DNA of 64,000 nucleotides from an uncultured Lachnobacterium sp. (lineage in GTDB: Bacteria > Bacillota > Clostridia > Lachnospirales > Lachnospiraceae): contig URSS01000001.1 in the NCBI GenBank assembly GCA_900550545.1, positions 124,001 through 188,000 on the forward strand. The letters are read 5' to 3'. A program made the position numbers and the translations under genes. Numbering within the stretch: position 1 is the first letter of the stretch; each line of letters begins with the position of its first letter. The notes under the pieces were generated by a model, which worked only from the letters and a program-made list of their open reading frames with translations, did not search any database and was not told the DNA's origin. This document shows, piece after piece, positions 32,270 to 41,902 of this stretch.

Positions 32270-33031
32270 TCATAGACCCATCAGTCCCAAATACCAGCTC
32301 CAGAAGCAGTTGCCCCACAGTGCTGCGATATAGATTGCTACCGACAGGTAAGGTCCCATCGCAAGTAAATTATTTTTCTTACTAACTTTCATACGAATTG
32401 TATGAATTATAGATCCTAAGATACATGCCAGGAAAAATGCAAAGACGATATTTTTCACACCGAGTACGAGTCCTGCCGTGGTCATGAGTTTGATATCTCC
32501 GCCACCGATTGCCTGTCCTGATGAAAAATAATAAAGTGCATATAAAAACAAGCTGACACATACCATTCCAATGAGATGGGATAAAATATGCTTATAATCA
32601 TATACGGTCATAATGACACCGATCAATCCAATGAAAAGATTCATGGAGACCGGTATCTGATAAGTTCTCTCATCGATGACCGTAATTACTACGAGTGCAG
32701 ATGTCATAAGACAATACAGTACGCTGCTGAAAGTAAAACCGTTCGCCATGAAAACGATCACATACAGCACACCATTCAGAGCCTCAATCAATGGGTACTG
32801 TATGGATATCTTCGCCCCACATTGCCGGCATCTGCCTCGTAAAAATATGTAAGAAAATACTGGAACCATATCACGCCAGCCCAACTTACGTCCGCAAGTC
32901 ATACAATGGGAATGACTTGCGATATTCTCTTTTCGAGGAATTCGTAAAATACAGACATTAAGAAAACTGCCGATTACGATTCCATATAAAAATATAACGA
33001 TGTAAAGAAAAATTGTAAGTTGGGTTAGCAT
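32270..33031 (-). CDS. pilD: Prepilin peptidase and N-methylase
   Basis: The 253-residue, multi-helix protein has the N-terminal GSFLNVCILRIPR, two CxxC pairs (HCMTCGRKL and RCRQCGAKI) typical of bifunctional PilD enzymes, and aspartate sites in VITVIDERTYQIP and AIGGGDIKLM. It cleaves the G-F bond of the prepilins in this locus and methylates the new N-terminus. It lies directly after the pilins in the operon. Confidence 0.93.
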   Translation of the reverse strand: MLTQLTIFLYIVIFLYGIVIGSFLNVCILRIPRKENIASHSHCMTCGRKLGWRDMVPVFSYIFLRGRCRQCGAKISIQYPLIEALNGVLYVIVFMANGFTFSSVLYCLMTSALVVITVIDERTYQIPVSMNLFIGLIGVIMTVYDYKHILSHLIGMVCVSLFLYALYYFSSGQAIGGGDIKLMTTAGLVLGVKNIVFAFFLACILGSIIHTIRMKVSKKNNLLAMGPYLSVAIYIAALWGNCFWSWYLGLMGL

Positions 33032-33060
33032 AATTGTACTCCCTTTTTTAATATTACTTT

Positions 33061-33531
33061 TTAGAAACTAGCGCTTACTTTATCTAATGTTGTACCGGTT
33101 GCTTCTGTCTCAATCTTATGGCTACCAAAGTCATATTTAATAGTAATTTCAGATGCAGTTTTTCCTGTCTTTGAAGTCATTTTATCAGATGCACTTGTGT
33201 AACCCACTAAGTCTTTTATCTTAGTAGCCAACTTAACTGCATCAGCATCTGTATTAGATCCGTATACATTAACTGTAAGTGTACCAGTTTCTGTTGTTAA
33301 TTCACCAGCCAACATAGAATAAGCTGAAACCGCTGCAGTAGAATAACTATTTACAATCTGAACATCTTTTGCCTCTTTTGACTTGTTAAGATATGGAAGT
33401 ACTTGCGTACCAACAATACCAACAAGAATTGCCATAATGGCGATAACGATGATCAACTCAACAAGTGAGAAACCTTTGTTATCTTTCTTTCTGTTTGCTA
33501 ACTTCTTCTGAAATTTGTTCATAATCTTCAT
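33061..33531 (-). CDS. pilA: Major type IV pilin, copy 1
   Basis: The 156-residue protein has a prepilin signal NKGFSLVELIIVIAIMAILV with Glu5. The first 45 mature residues are almost identical to the neighbouring pilin, up to VGTQVLPYLNKSKEAKDVQI. The C-terminal head is threonine-rich and beta-sheet-like with no cysteines. It is one of two major-type pilins before the peptidase gene. Confidence 0.9.
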   Translation of the reverse strand: MKIMNKFQKKLANRKKDNKGFSLVELIIVIAIMAILVGIVGTQVLPYLNKSKEAKDVQIVNSYSTAAVSAYSMLAGELTTETGTLTVNVYGSNTDADAVKLATKIKDLVGYTSASDKMTSKTGKTASEITIKYDFGSHKIETEATGTTLDKVSASF

Positions 33532-33601
33532 ACCTTTTCTCTCCTTTAATATTAATTAATTATTTATCATCACATACCTCATGGCAGGTATATAATAACC
33601 T

Positions 33602-34069
33602 TTATTTTACTTGTGCCTCAAATATACTTGGCTTTACAGGACCTTCTACAGTAAGTTTTGCCGCCAAAGTTCCATGTCTGCAGACAATGGTAATCTTCGT
33701 AATTTTTTTTCCTTCTTTTGACTGAAGATTCGGTGCCTTTGTAGTAATCTCATTCATTTCCACAAAGGCATTTCTTAGCACTGTGCTACTTGCTCCAGTA
33801 TTATCCTTTGCATCAACAGTCCATCCGGAAGCACCTTTTGTCGCTGTAATCGTATAAGTCTTTGTACTATCCAACTGATCCGTACAGCCTACAAATGCTG
33901 TTGTAGCATCTGTACAATACCCACTGACAATCTGAATATCTTTTGCTTCTTTTGCCTTATCGATATAAGGAAGTACCTGTGTTCCCACAATTCCTACTAG
34001 TATTGCCATAATTGCAATTACGATAATCAACTCAACTAATGAAAATCCCTTATTATTTATTTTTTTCAT
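33602..34069 (-). CDS. pilA: Major type IV pilin, copy 2
   Basis: The 155-residue protein starts MKKINNKGFSLVELIIVIAI and shares the long N-terminal helix with the pilin at 33061. Its head differs and contains two cysteines (GYCTDATTAFVGC) that could form a disulfide loop. It starts 3 bases after the PilC stop, so it belongs to the core operon. The two pilins could mix in one fibre or be used under different conditions. Confidence 0.9.
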   Translation of the reverse strand: MKKINNKGFSLVELIIVIAIMAILVGIVGTQVLPYIDKAKEAKDIQIVSGYCTDATTAFVGCTDQLDSTKTYTITATKGASGWTVDAKDNTGASSTVLRNAFVEMNEITTKAPNLQSKEGKKITKITIVCRHGTLAAKLTVEGPVKPSIFEAQVK

Positions 34070-34072
34070 AAA

Positions 34073-35284
34073 TTATGCTCCAATACTGTCATATAAACTG
34101 TACATTGGCATCATAATTGCAAGTACTATTGGAACCACAATAACTGCCATAATAATGATAATCATAGGTTCCATAACAGCAAGTAAAGACTGTGTTGCCA
34201 TCTCCACTTCCTCGTCGTAATACTCTGCAACTTTGTCCAGCATATCTTCCATATTACCGGTTTCCTCACCAATCTCAATCATGTGATAGACCATCGGTGG
34301 AAACACACCGCTCTCATCCAATGGTTTGGATAACGGAATGCCTCGGCTGACTTCCTCCTGCGCTTTCTTCAATGCGCTCTTTACAATCTGGTTCTTCATC
34401 ATCTCTGTAACCAAATTCAACGCATCTACAAGCTGTATACCGGATCCCATAAGGGTCGACAATGTTCGAGTCATACTGGCAGAAGCCGTCTTAATATTCA
34501 GCTTTCCGACCATCGGAAATTTCAAAGCTAATCTTCCCATGATAATGGCACCATTTTCTGTCTTTTTAAACTCTTTAAAAAAGATTACCAGTCCAACAAT
34601 GATTGCCAGCATATAATACCAGCTATTTACAAAAAAATCGCTAATCGCCATTACAGCACGTGTAATTGCCGGTAACGTACCACCTACTTCATCAAACTGT
34701 GCAGTAAATGTCGGTACAATTTTAATCATCATGATTGCAACAACTACAATGATAACCAATATCAAAATTATTGGATAAATTGCTGATTTTACGATCAATC
34801 CCTTTAAATGGGCTTCCTTCTCAAACTGTCCACCCATTCGGCTGAACGCCTTGTCAATTCCACCGGTAGCCTCTCCCGCTGCCACCATCTGTACCATCAG
34901 TGGTGGAAAAATCTTCGGGAACTCTGCCATCGCGGCAGATAAGGTATCACCTTTCTGCACGGCATCTCTGATATCTTCCAAGGCGGATTTGAACGTCTTG
35001 TTCTCGGTCTGTTCTGCTAACATATTCAGTGCTTCGATGACCGTTACACCTGCGTTCAATACACTTTCGAACTGCCGGCAGAAAACACTGAGTTCGCGGA
35101 CACTGACCGCTTTTCCGATATGAATGTCTAAATCTTTGTTGAATGCATTGGCTTTCGATAATGATACGATGGTGTTGCCACCGGATTTCAATTCGGCAGT
35201 CGCAACTTCTAAGTTGCTTGCATCTATGGTTCCGGTCTGTGGTTTACCATCCGGTCCAATGACTTCATACTTATAACTTGGCAT
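34073..35284 (-). CDS. pilC: Pilus platform protein PilC/GspF
   Basis: The 403-residue protein begins MPSYKYEVIGPDGKPQTGTI and carries two GspF domains (VFCRQFESVLNAGVTVIEAL and MTRTLSTLMGSGIQLVDALN), each with the FxxxLxxxxxxG pattern and following membrane helices (IILILVIIVVVAIMM, MIIIIMAVIVVPIVLAIMM). It is the inner-membrane rotor that PilB and PilT drive. Confidence 0.95.
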   Translation of the reverse strand: MPSYKYEVIGPDGKPQTGTIDASNLEVATAELKSGGNTIVSLSKANAFNKDLDIHIGKAVSVRELSVFCRQFESVLNAGVTVIEALNMLAEQTENKTFKSALEDIRDAVQKGDTLSAAMAEFPKIFPPLMVQMVAAGEATGGIDKAFSRMGGQFEKEAHLKGLIVKSAIYPIILILVIIVVVAIMMIKIVPTFTAQFDEVGGTLPAITRAVMAISDFFVNSWYYMLAIIVGLVIFFKEFKKTENGAIIMGRLALKFPMVGKLNIKTASASMTRTLSTLMGSGIQLVDALNLVTEMMKNQIVKSALKKAQEEVSRGIPLSKPLDESGVFPPMVYHMIEIGEETGNMEDMLDKVAEYYDEEVEMATQSLLAVMEPMIIIIMAVIVVPIVLAIMMPMYSLYDSIGA

Positions 35285-35317
35285 ATGTAAAGTTTCCTTT
35301 CCTGTCCTTTGTTTAAA

Positions 35318-36379
35318 TTAGAACAGTTTTTCCTGCATCGTTGCTGCATCCTGTGCAAATTCTACGGCGTTGGCACCGTCGATCTTGTGTTTCAGATACA
35401 GATCAAATAATGAATCATCCATGGTCTGCATTCCGAGTTTTTTGCTCGTCTGCATGATGGATGGAATCTGGTGTGCTTTGTCCTCACGAATCAGGTTCTT
35501 GATCGCCGGTGTACCGAGCATGACTTCGAAAGCTGCCACACGGGATTTGCCGTCGACGGTCGGCAGAAGCTGCTGAGAGATAACGGCTTCAAGCACCGAT
35601 GCCAGCTGGCTTCGAATCTGGTTCTGCTGATGTGCCGGGAAGACATCGATGATACGTTCGATTGTCGGTGCGGCACCGATGGTGTGCAAAGTTGAAAATA
35701 CGAGATGTCCGGTCTCTGCTGCAGTGATGGCAGTGGAGATGGTATCGAAGTCTCGCATCTCTCCTACGAGTATGATATCCGGATCTTCACGGAGTGCTGC
35801 ACGTAATGCGTTACCATAAGATTCGGTATCGATTCCGATTTCTCGCTGGTTGATGATTGCATGATTATGTTTGTGCAAGTACTCGATTGGGTCCTCAAGT
35901 GTAATTACATGTTCATTCCGGTTTTTGTTAATGACATCAATTAGAGATGCCAGTGTAGTTGATTTACCGCTTCCGGTCGGTCCTGTCACAAGGACTAATC
36001 CCCTGCGCTTCTTGGTCAGTTCAATCACTGCCGGTGGTACACCGAGACTTTCCGGTGTCGGAATCGTCGTTCCTACAATACGAAGAACGGCTGCATATGA
36101 GCCTCTCTGATGAAAGGCGTTGACACGGAATCGGCCGATACTCGGATCTGCATATGCAAAATCGACTTCACCGAGCCTTTCCATGGTTTCTTTTTGGTTT
36201 GCGTTGAACATGGATTCTACCAGTTCTTTTGTCTTGGCCGGAGTCAGGACATCAAATCCCTGCATCTCATATAATGTACCGCTGATACGGCATTTTGGCC
36301 GGACACCAACAGTAATATGTAAATCGGATGCGTTGTTTGCTTTTGCTGTCGCAAGAAGCGCGTACATTGTTGTTTCCAT
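35318..36379 (-). CDS. pilT: Pilus retraction ATPase PilT
   Basis: The 353-residue ATPase has Walker A GPTGSGKSTTL (about 128-138), an Asp box (HVITLEDPIEYLH), a Walker B LREDPDIILVGEMRD, and a His box (TGHLVFSTLHT), then the AAFEVMLGTPAIKNLIREDK segment typical of PilT. It depolymerises the pilus, allowing twitching or DNA uptake. It sits between PilB and PilC. Confidence 0.95.
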   Translation of the reverse strand: METTMYALLATAKANNASDLHITVGVRPKCRISGTLYEMQGFDVLTPAKTKELVESMFNANQKETMERLGEVDFAYADPSIGRFRVNAFHQRGSYAAVLRIVGTTIPTPESLGVPPAVIELTKKRRGLVLVTGPTGSGKSTTLASLIDVINKNRNEHVITLEDPIEYLHKHNHAIINQREIGIDTESYGNALRAALREDPDIILVGEMRDFDTISTAITAAETGHLVFSTLHTIGAAPTIERIIDVFPAHQQNQIRSQLASVLEAVISQQLLPTVDGKSRVAAFEVMLGTPAIKNLIREDKAHQIPSIMQTSKKLGMQTMDDSLFDLYLKHKIDGANAVEFAQDAATMQEKLF

Positions 36380-36401
36380 TACATAGTCCCTTCTTTATCT
36401 T

Positions 36402-38138
36402 TTAGTCATCATCTTCGTCTTCGAAGGCAACGCGCCGAACTTCTTCTACGGTCGTAATTCCTTTGAGTGCATACTCCACTGCACTCATACGAAGTGTCTT
36501 CATTCCATGTCTCAAGGCGATGGCTTCTAACTCGTCAGCACTCTCTCCGCGGGTAATCGCCTGACGGAGATCGGATGTAATCGGCATAATTTCATAGATA
36601 CCGATTCGTCCGTAATATCCGGTTCCCCCACAACGAACACATTCTTTGTGTCCCGGGTAACGAAGCATAATCTTGCGATTCAAATCCTTGAATCCAAGTG
36701 TTTTTGCATCTGCCGGAGAAGCTTCATGCACTACTCCACAGGTCGGGCATACACGGCGGACAAGTCGCTGGGCGATAACACCGACAACAGAATCGGCAAT
36801 CAGGTAATTTTCCACTCCCATGTCTGCCAGACGTGTGATTGTGTTGGCAGAACTGTTGGTATGTAATGTGCTGACTACCAGGTGTCCTGTGATAGATGCT
36901 TTGACAGCGATCTCTGCTGTCTCCTGATCTCGAATCTCACCGATCATGATGATATCCGGATCCTGTCGCAAGATGGATCGTAAGGCACTGCTGAACGTAA
37001 GTCCTGCTTTCTCGTTTACCTGTACCTGGTTGATACCGGTCACATTTGCCTCTACCGGATCCTCTACAGTAATTATGTTAACTCCCTCTCCATTGAGTTC
37101 GTTTAATGCGGTATATAATGTTGTTGATTTACCACTTCCGGTCGGTCCGGTTACAAGAATCATTCCGTTCGGGTGGCTTAATATCTTATCAAACTTTGCC
37201 AGTTCGTCGTCCGGGAATCCCAGTTCCCTTTTGTCCATGGTCAGTGCTTTTTTCTGTGCAAGTCGCATTACGACTTTTTCTCCATAGACAGTTGGAAGGA
37301 TAGATACTCGGATATCATATTCCTGTCGGTCTACGATGCTGGTGGCTCGTCCGTCCTGCGGGCGACGCTTCTCGGATATATCAAGTCCGCTGACGATCTT
37401 GATTCTGGCGATCAGTGCTGCGTGAAGGCTGATATCGTGCCGCATGGCTTCATGTAACACACCATCCACACGGAATCGGATACGTACCTGATTCTCCATT
37501 GGTTCAATATGAATATCACTGGCACGCTTATGCACGGCCTGTTCGATAATCTGCCCAAGAAGTTTTACAATCGGAGCCTGCTGCACATTGGACTCATCCA
37601 CGGCTTCGACATTTTTAGCTTTATTCTGTTCTTCTCGTTCACGGGTGTACTGTTCAGCTACCCTGAGGGCTTCTGCGTTTCCATAATATCGGTCAATTGC
37701 TGCCGCAATATCACTCGGAGTCGCAACATATCGTTCAATCTGCAATCCGGTAATAATAGATATATCGTCCATTGCACGAATATCAAGAGGATCGCTCATG
37801 GCTACTTTGATTACATTCGGATTTTTTTCATGAAATTGAAAAGGAATCAGATTGTGCTTACGAAGAACTGCTTCTTCGGTAAGTTTTGTGATTTCTTCCG
37901 GAATCCGGATATTAGAAAGATCCACCGGTTGAAGCTTCAACTGACTGCACAGAGCCTTCATAATCTGCTTCTCATCTGTGAATCCAAGATCCATCAGAAC
38001 AACACCAAGACGTTGTCCTTTTTTTTCAGTTTTCTGAACATTCAGTGCCTGCGTCAGCTGGTCCTGTGTAATCGTTCCTGCTTCTACAAGCAAATCACCC
38101 AATCGTTTTTTGCGTCCAAATCCAATTGGTTTATCCAT
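36402..38138 (-). CDS. pilB: Pilus extension ATPase PilB with MshEN domain
   Basis: The 578-residue protein has an N-terminal MshEN region: RLGDLLVEAGTITQDQLTQA, then a second RLGVVLMDLGFTDEKQIMKA, which is the tandem motif that binds cyclic di-GMP in MshE. The ATPase core has GPTGSGKSTTLYT (Walker A), RQDPDIIMIGEIRD (Walker B), and a tetracysteine zinc site (VCPTCGV with CVRCGGTGY). It powers pilus extension. It is the first gene after the operon promoter. Confidence 0.95.
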   Translation of the reverse strand: MDKPIGFGRKKRLGDLLVEAGTITQDQLTQALNVQKTEKKGQRLGVVLMDLGFTDEKQIMKALCSQLKLQPVDLSNIRIPEEITKLTEEAVLRKHNLIPFQFHEKNPNVIKVAMSDPLDIRAMDDISIITGLQIERYVATPSDIAAAIDRYYGNAEALRVAEQYTREREEQNKAKNVEAVDESNVQQAPIVKLLGQIIEQAVHKRASDIHIEPMENQVRIRFRVDGVLHEAMRHDISLHAALIARIKIVSGLDISEKRRPQDGRATSIVDRQEYDIRVSILPTVYGEKVVMRLAQKKALTMDKRELGFPDDELAKFDKILSHPNGMILVTGPTGSGKSTTLYTALNELNGEGVNIITVEDPVEANVTGINQVQVNEKAGLTFSSALRSILRQDPDIIMIGEIRDQETAEIAVKASITGHLVVSTLHTNSSANTITRLADMGVENYLIADSVVGVIAQRLVRRVCPTCGVVHEASPADAKTLGFKDLNRKIMLRYPGHKECVRCGGTGYYGRIGIYEIMPITSDLRQAITRGESADELEAIALRHGMKTLRMSAVEYALKGITTVEEVRRVAFEDEDDD

Positions 38139-38190
38139 CTTATTTTGTTACTCCATACTCCCCGGTAAGTTATACCTTTATTTCTCATTT

Positions 38191-38219
38191 ACTATACCAT
38201 TAGTTTATATATTTTGCAA
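38191..38219 (-). promoter_or_regulatory. Promoter of the type IV pilus operon
   Basis: On the minus strand TTGCAA (plus 38214-38219) and TATAGT (plus 38191-38196) are separated by 17 bases, preceded by AT-rich DNA. The leader to the PilB ATG at 38138 would be about 45 bases. It is the only strong candidate upstream of the operon. Confidence 0.75.
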
Positions 38220-38367
38220 CTTTTTTAAGCAATTAAGCTACTAATTTGTAATATTTTCGTAAATTATCTGTGACTTTTGCACTAATTTTTCACGCAACTT
38301 GTATTGTTCTCAAACTATTAATGCTTTCGTGACGATAAACAGAGTTGCATTTCTGTGCCTATCACAC

Positions 38368-38390
38368 ATTCCGTCATGGAATGACGGAAT
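38368..38390. terminator. Hairpin between spoIVB and the pilus operon
   Basis: ATTCCGTCAT and ATGACGGAAT enclose a 3-base loop, with a T run on the plus strand only. It could terminate spoIVB transcription weakly or insulate the pilus promoter. The remaining non-coding DNA (38220-38367) is AT-rich with nothing further that I can name. Confidence 0.6.
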
Positions 38391-38421
38391 ATTTTTTCTT
38401 GAGTTTTTCTAATGCGCTTTT

Positions 38422-39690
38422 CTAATGTTCCAGCATCTCCTCCACAAAAATCCCATACCCTCTCGTCGGATCATTGACAAGCACATGCGTCACGCCACCC
38501 ACGATCTTTCCATTCTGTATGATTGGACTTCCACTCAGTCCCTGCACGATTCCCCCGGTCAATTCGAGCAGATTTTTGTCATCCACATGGAAGCGCAGTC
38601 CCTTGTTGCGGTCCGCCGGTGAATAATCCATCGAATCGATCACGATATGGTACATTTCTAATTTTCCTGATGCATCCGACAAGATCATCGCATCCCCCGT
38701 CTGCACATCCTGTTTGTACCCCACCGGATATTTCTCATCTGTCCCGCAATAATTTTCATACGCTGCATCATTCAAAGCTCCGTATATACCGATATCCGTA
38801 TTACAGTCCACGGTTCCCAACCGGTCAGACGTTCCATAATAGACCATGCCCTGCAGCTCGCCGGGTTCTCCGCGTTTTCCTTTTTTAATGCCAAAAATAT
38901 CTGCACGATACAGATTTCCTTTGGAAATGCGAAGCAGCTCTCCGGTCTCTCCATCACCGATTCCATGCCCTAATGCACCAAAATTTCCATCTTTATCGTA
39001 ATAGGTCAGTGTGCCGATGCCCGCCATATCATCTTTGACCCACAGGCCAAGCATATATGCCTCTTTCGTCTCGACCGGTGTCAGCGCCACATCCACAGAA
39101 GATCCATTTCTTAATACCGTCAGTGTCATTTTATTTGCACCGGTTTCATTGACCTGTTCTATGAGCTGTTCTTTCTCCGAAATTGTCTTTCCATTCACCG
39201 CTGTGATATAGTCGCCTGCAAATACGATATGTTCCGCCGGCTCCCGGTAGCTTCCATCTACGATCTCCACTGGACTGCTCCCTAAGACAAGCACACCGTT
39301 TGTCGCTCCATAGATGCCAACCACGTGTCCCGCCGCCTGTACCTGCCGGCTTTCGACCACGGACACTTCTACTTCTTTGATTGGGAAAACACCAAAAAGA
39401 TAACAGACCACATCGTGACTTCCTTTTGACAACTGTTGTACTGCTGCGTCGGCCTTCTGTGATTTCAGTTCACGGTACGTCTTCTCTCCGATATCCGACA
39501 TCACGCTTCTGGTATCGTCCTGCACTGCAAGCGATACCGGAATCATCCGATCCAAAGCAAGACTCTCCCCTTCTTCGAGATATACGTGTCCTGGGATTGC
39601 ATTCATCATCGTAATATAAGCAAAACACCCAAGTACACACAAATAGACTCCTATGAGATTTTTGAACAAGTGCGCATAAAAAAACCGCAT
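38422..39690 (-). CDS. spoIVB: SpoIVB serine peptidase
   Basis: The 422-residue protein has one N-terminal membrane helix (VYLCVLGCFAYITMM), a PDZ region (AGDYITAVNGKTISEKEQLI), and an S55 peptidase domain with GALGHGIGD (His) and GLSGSPIIQNGKIVGGVTHV (Ser). SpoIVB cleaves SpoIVFA to trigger sigma-K activation in the mother cell in Bacillus. It ends the housekeeping block that includes recN and argR. AGGAGGTAGC precedes the ATG. Confidence 0.95.
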   Translation of the reverse strand: MRFFYAHLFKNLIGVYLCVLGCFAYITMMNAIPGHVYLEEGESLALDRMIPVSLAVQDDTRSVMSDIGEKTYRELKSQKADAAVQQLSKGSHDVVCYLFGVFPIKEVEVSVVESRQVQAAGHVVGIYGATNGVLVLGSSPVEIVDGSYREPAEHIVFAGDYITAVNGKTISEKEQLIEQVNETGANKMTLTVLRNGSSVDVALTPVETKEAYMLGLWVKDDMAGIGTLTYYDKDGNFGALGHGIGDGETGELLRISKGNLYRADIFGIKKGKRGEPGELQGMVYYGTSDRLGTVDCNTDIGIYGALNDAAYENYCGTDEKYPVGYKQDVQTGDAMILSDASGKLEMYHIVIDSMDYSPADRNKGLRFHVDDKNLLELTGGIVQGLSGSPIIQNGKIVGGVTHVLVNDPTRGYGIFVEEMLEH

Positions 39691-39719
39691 ACCATGCTAC
39701 CTCCTGTCGGTGATAGTTA

Positions 39720-39726
39720 TAGTATG
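39720..39726 (-). promoter_or_regulatory. Sporulation-type -10 element upstream of spoIVB
   Basis: On the minus strand CATACTA matches the sigma-F/sigma-G -10 consensus exactly. Eighteen bases upstream is ACATG, matching the sigma-G -35 pattern GHATR at 4 of 5 positions. It lies 30 bases before the spoIVB ATG, within the recN 3' end region. In Bacillus spoIVB is made in the forespore, so this fits. Confidence 0.5.
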
Positions 39727-39735
39727 CGGTGTCAT

Positions 39736-41403
39736 TTACTTTTTCATGTAAGCCATTTGTTTCATTTCGCGTGCATTTTCCAAAACGGTGTCTGTAATCT
39801 CCACGCCACCGAGCATGCGGGCCAGTTCTTCGACACTCTCCTCGTCGGTCAGCTTATGGATCTTTGAGACAGTTGCCTGATTCTCCACAGACTTCTCAAT
39901 AAGGAAATGGGAATCTGCCATCGCTGCGATCTGTGGCAGATGCGTGATGCAGATAATCTGATGACTGCGTCCTAAGACGTTCATCTTCTCGGAAACCATC
40001 TGCGCGGTACGACCACTGATTCCACTGTCGATCTCATCAAAAATGAGTGTACCGATCTTGTCCGATGCCATCACCGTCTTGATTGCCAGCATGATACGGG
40101 ATAGTTCTCCGCCGGATGCCACTTTACCAAGCGGTTTGACCGGTTCACCCGGATTCGTGGAAATCAAAAACTGCGCATCATCGATTCCGTTTGCCGTATA
40201 ATCGGTCTCCGCAAATTCCATCGTAAACTGCACATCCAGAAAATTCAAATCCAGCAATGCATTTTTAATGGATTCCGTAAGCTTTTTGCTCTCTTTTTTT
40301 CGAATATCGGAGATTTTTTTGCTCAATTGTTCAAGCTGTTTTTCTTTCTCCGAAACATTTTTCTGCAGTCCGGCGAGATAGGCATCGTAGTCATTTAATA
40401 CCGCAATCCTCTCCGCTTTCTCTTCGCAGTATTTCAAAATGTCTGCAATTGTATTTCCGTATTTGGATTTGAGATGATTGATCAAATCCAGACGTTTCTC
40501 TGTCTCGTAGAATGTCTCTTCATCAAACTCTTCGTCCGAAAGATAAGAAGCAAGTTCATGGTTAAAATCGCTCAGAAGATTATCGATTTCCGTCAGCTGC
40601 TCCTCCATCTCCTTCACGCGCTCATCGTAACCGGACACGGATGAAAGCTCTCGAAGTGCGCGTCCAATACGCTCCGATGCGCTCTCATCATCTTCGGAAG
40701 TTGCTGCATTGGCAGCGCCTACAGCATCCATAATTTTCTTTCCATTGGAATACTTCCGGAAAACCGCCTCGAGTTCTTCATCCTCGCCGACCGTCAGCTG
40801 TGCATCTTCGATTTCTTTGACTTCATACTCTAAAAATGATACTTCTCTGGCACGTTCCTCGCCATCGAGATTGGCATGTTCCAATTCGTCTTTTAATTTG
40901 CGGTACTCCTGATAACACTGTGCAAGTTTTTCTTTTTTATCACCCAATGTTTCTTTCGCAAAAGTGTCCAGAATCTCTAAATGCTTTTTCTTCGAAAGCA
41001 GCGACTGATGCTCATGCTGTCCATGAATATCAATCAAAAGCGATGCAACCGCTTTCATCTTGGAAGCTGATACAGCCTCTCCGTTGATTCTGCCAATCGC
41101 ACGGCCTCCGGTAATTTTACGGCTCAAAATTACCGTATCATCCTCCATCTCAATATCCAATGCACGGATGGCTTCGATTGTGTCTGCATCTTCCACAAAA
41201 AAGATCAGTTCCACCAAAGCGGATTCTCCGTTATCACGCAGCATTTCTTTTTGGACTTTTTCTCCCAAAGCAAGGTTGATTGATCCGATAATAATGGATT
41301 TTCCGGCTCCGGTCTCTCCGGATAAGATATTAAGTCCCGGTCCAAACTCCACCTCAGTCTCATCAATCAACGCCAGGTTCTTCACATGTAGATTTTGTAA
41401 CAT
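39736..41403 (-). CDS. recN: DNA repair ATPase RecN
   Basis: The 555-residue SMC-like protein has Walker A LSGETGAGKSI (about 29-39), a long coiled coil (about 155-370), the signature VASGGELSRIMLAIK and Walker B LIFDEIDSGISG. RecN gathers broken DNA ends. It sits between argR and spoIVB as in most Firmicutes. Confidence 0.96.
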   Translation of the reverse strand: MLQNLHVKNLALIDETEVEFGPGLNILSGETGAGKSIIIGSINLALGEKVQKEMLRDNGESALVELIFFVEDADTIEAIRALDIEMEDDTVILSRKITGGRAIGRINGEAVSASKMKAVASLLIDIHGQHEHQSLLSKKKHLEILDTFAKETLGDKKEKLAQCYQEYRKLKDELEHANLDGEERAREVSFLEYEVKEIEDAQLTVGEDEELEAVFRKYSNGKKIMDAVGAANAATSEDDESASERIGRALRELSSVSGYDERVKEMEEQLTEIDNLLSDFNHELASYLSDEEFDEETFYETEKRLDLINHLKSKYGNTIADILKYCEEKAERIAVLNDYDAYLAGLQKNVSEKEKQLEQLSKKISDIRKKESKKLTESIKNALLDLNFLDVQFTMEFAETDYTANGIDDAQFLISTNPGEPVKPLGKVASGGELSRIMLAIKTVMASDKIGTLIFDEIDSGISGRTAQMVSEKMNVLGRSHQIICITHLPQIAAMADSHFLIEKSVENQATVSKIHKLTDEESVEELARMLGGVEITDTVLENAREMKQMAYMKK

Positions 41404-41439
41404 ACGCTCTCCTTCTACTCTCCCAAAGTCTTACTATGC

Positions 41440-41892
41440 TTACTTGCCTACAATTTTGCGAAGCTTTTTCATAATTTTGATAGCTTCCTCGTCATCACGG
41501 ATAATGCAAATGATGGTGTCATCCCCCGCAATAGAACCAACCATCTCCTGAAATTTCATTGCATCGATTGCCGCACAGACAGCTCCCGCCATGCCGGAAA
41601 CCGTCTTGATCACTACAATATTCTTTGCCAGATCCATGGAAATGAATCCTTCCCGCAGCACTCTGGCATATTTTTCCATCATGCCGGAATCCGCGTCCGT
41701 GATTACTGCGTATTTCTGCTTTCCATTGTCCATGGCAATCTTTGTCAGCTTCAGTTCCCGGATATCACGGGATACCGTGGCCTGCGTCACCTGAAATCCC
41801 TCCCGTACCAGATATGCGGAAAGTTCTTCCTGTGTCTCCACATCATTTCGCTGAATCAATTCGAGTATTTTTGCCTGTCTTCTTGTCTTCAT
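41440..41892 (-). CDS. argR: Arginine repressor ArgR/AhrC
   Basis: The 150-residue protein starts MKTRRQAKILELIQRNDVET at 41892, overlapping the nadK stop region by a few bases upstream. The N-terminal winged helix contains QVTQATVSRDIRELKLTKIA, and the C-terminal arginine-binding domain has GSIAGDDTIICIIRDDEEA. It represses arginine synthesis genes when arginine is present. The longer upstream frame has no support. Confidence 0.93.
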   Translation of the reverse strand: MKTRRQAKILELIQRNDVETQEELSAYLVREGFQVTQATVSRDIRELKLTKIAMDNGKQKYAVITDADSGMMEKYARVLREGFISMDLAKNIVVIKTVSGMAGAVCAAIDAMKFQEMVGSIAGDDTIICIIRDDEEAIKIMKKLRKIVGK

Positions 41893-41902
41893 GTTCCCTC
41901 TC

